Shown: piece by piece, positions 17,590-18,170 of the stretch
How the letters are laid out: every line of letters begins with the position of its first letter
Numbering within the stretch: position 1 is the first letter of the stretch
Assembly: GCA_963169135.1 (NCBI GenBank)
Contig: CAUJEQ010000083.1
Coordinates: 1 to 18,170 of the forward strand
From: Chloroflexota bacterium
GTDB lineage: Bacteria; Chloroflexota; Dehalococcoidia; Tepidiformales; Tepidiformaceae
DNA length: 18,170 nucleotides
Reading direction: 5' to 3'
The notes under the pieces: generated by a model
Seen by the model: the letters and a program-made list of their open reading frames with translations, nothing else
Told to the model about the DNA's origin: nothing
Databases searched by the model: none
Made by a program: the position numbers and the translations under genes

Positions 17590-18170
17590 ATGAGACGCAA
17601 GACTTTCCTGGCAGTGATCGCCTCAGCGGCGCTTGCTGCCGCCATGATCGGCTCGACGGCGATGGCGAAGGGGCCCGGCGGCGGCAACGGCGGGGGCGGC
17701 GGTCCGCCTGACGTCCCGCCCGGACAGGACGGCACCAAACCCGGTGGTGGCGGCGGCAAAGGCGACCTCTATTCCGACCTCGTCGTAGCCTATCGCGACG
17801 TCCGCGGACTGCCCATCATGGCCCAGTTCGGTACGGAGTTCTGCGTCCAGCCGGTCTCCCCCGGCGTCATCGACGGCCTCGTGCAGGTCCCGAACCCTGT
17901 CGACGGCTCGACGGTGTCGCTGATCCCGCTGATGGGTGAGCTAGCTGTTCTCCCGGATGCCGAGGAAGAAGAGGTAGGCGTCTGCGACCCGCAGCCGGCA
18001 TACCTCGCGCTTGTGACCGAGGTCGAGCTCGAGCGGCTCAACCAGGGCAGGTCGCCCTCGCAGGTGGTCGACAAGCAGTACGACGAAGTACAGGCGATGA
18101 TCACGGGCGCCATCCTGGACCTTGAGGCGTCGGGACGGCTCCGCGCCGATGGCGTCGCCATCGACTCACC
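17590..18170 (+). CDS. Secreted Gly-rich protein of unknown function, 3' end outside window
   Basis: The frame is open from the ATG at 17590 to the end of the window (193 codons) without a stop. GAGGAG (17575-17580) lies 9 bases upstream. Residues 1-26 form a clear Sec signal peptide: MRRK, a hydrophobic core, then STAMA with predicted cleavage before KGPGGG. A Gly/Pro-rich linker (27-57) follows. The mature domain begins with GDLYSDLVVAYRDVRGLPI (58-76). It has two cysteines in FCVQPVSPG and GVCDPQPAY that may form a disulfide, and a charged C-terminal helix with VDKQYDEVQ. I recognise no characterised family. A structured leader precedes it. Confidence 0.82.
   Translation, partial: MRRKTFLAVIASAALAAAMIGSTAMAKGPGGGNGGGGGPPDVPPGQDGTKPGGGGGKGDLYSDLVVAYRDVRGLPIMAQFGTEFCVQPVSPGVIDGLVQVPNPVDGSTVSLIPLMGELAVLPDAEEEEVGVCDPQPAYLALVTEVELERLNQGRSPSQVVDKQYDEVQAMITGAILDLEASGRLRADGVAIDS

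Overview
The window is a high-GC (roughly two thirds G+C by eye) bacterial chromosome segment. About 60% of it is one respiratory operon, and the rest is a row of small, mostly single-gene units. A member of the Chloroflexota (Dehalococcoidia-like) fits best. The reasons are an 11-subunit complex I operon without nuoE/F/G, a Uma2-type nuclease, a methyltransferase with a Cys-x-x-Gly-Gln-Asp motif I, and promoters that appear to give leaderless mRNAs. This placement is inference; there is no rRNA or other marker here.

Positions 1-11248 hold a nuoA-B-C-D-H-I-J-K-L-M-N operon on the + strand. A hairpin followed by TTTTT (46-88) precedes it. Most genes overlap by 1-4 bases or abut, so translation is probably coupled. 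The products form the Q-module (NuoB, C, D, I) and the proton-pumping membrane arm (NuoA, H, J, K, L, M, N). The NADH-oxidising module (E, F, G) is absent from the locus. The most unusual item is NuoI. After a normal two-[4Fe-4S] ferredoxin core it continues for more than 350 residues as four copies of a basic helical repeat joined by Gly/Ala-rich linkers. NuoI is the electron-entry side of the Q-module, so the extension sits where the donor should dock. A second oddity is that NuoM lacks the usual TM7 lysine, while NuoL and NuoN keep theirs.

Positions 11249-15346 hold a Uma2-family nuclease, a Dam-type adenine methyltransferase, a small helical protein with hemerythrin-like features behind a structured leader, an SDR oxidoreductase and a class I methyltransferase. 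Two very similar promoters (TTGGCG-N18-TACGAT and TTGGCG-N18-TTCGAT) are visible. An inverted, low-complexity intergenic repeat lies before the methyltransferase.

Positions 15347-18170 hold a 66-residue membrane protein on the minus strand, a perfect 8-bp palindrome overlapping its promoter, and a 7-bp tandem repeat. These are followed by a thioredoxin-fold protein fused to an uncharacterised TDGLP-motif domain, a 350-bp non-coding region rich in alternative stems, and the start of a secreted Gly-rich protein that runs off the window.

Four to five of the non-respiratory genes have a -10-like hexamer only 6-7 bases before the ATG, the arrangement expected of leaderless transcripts. By contrast, most nuo genes, the SDR gene and the last gene have recognisable Shine-Dalgarno sequences.
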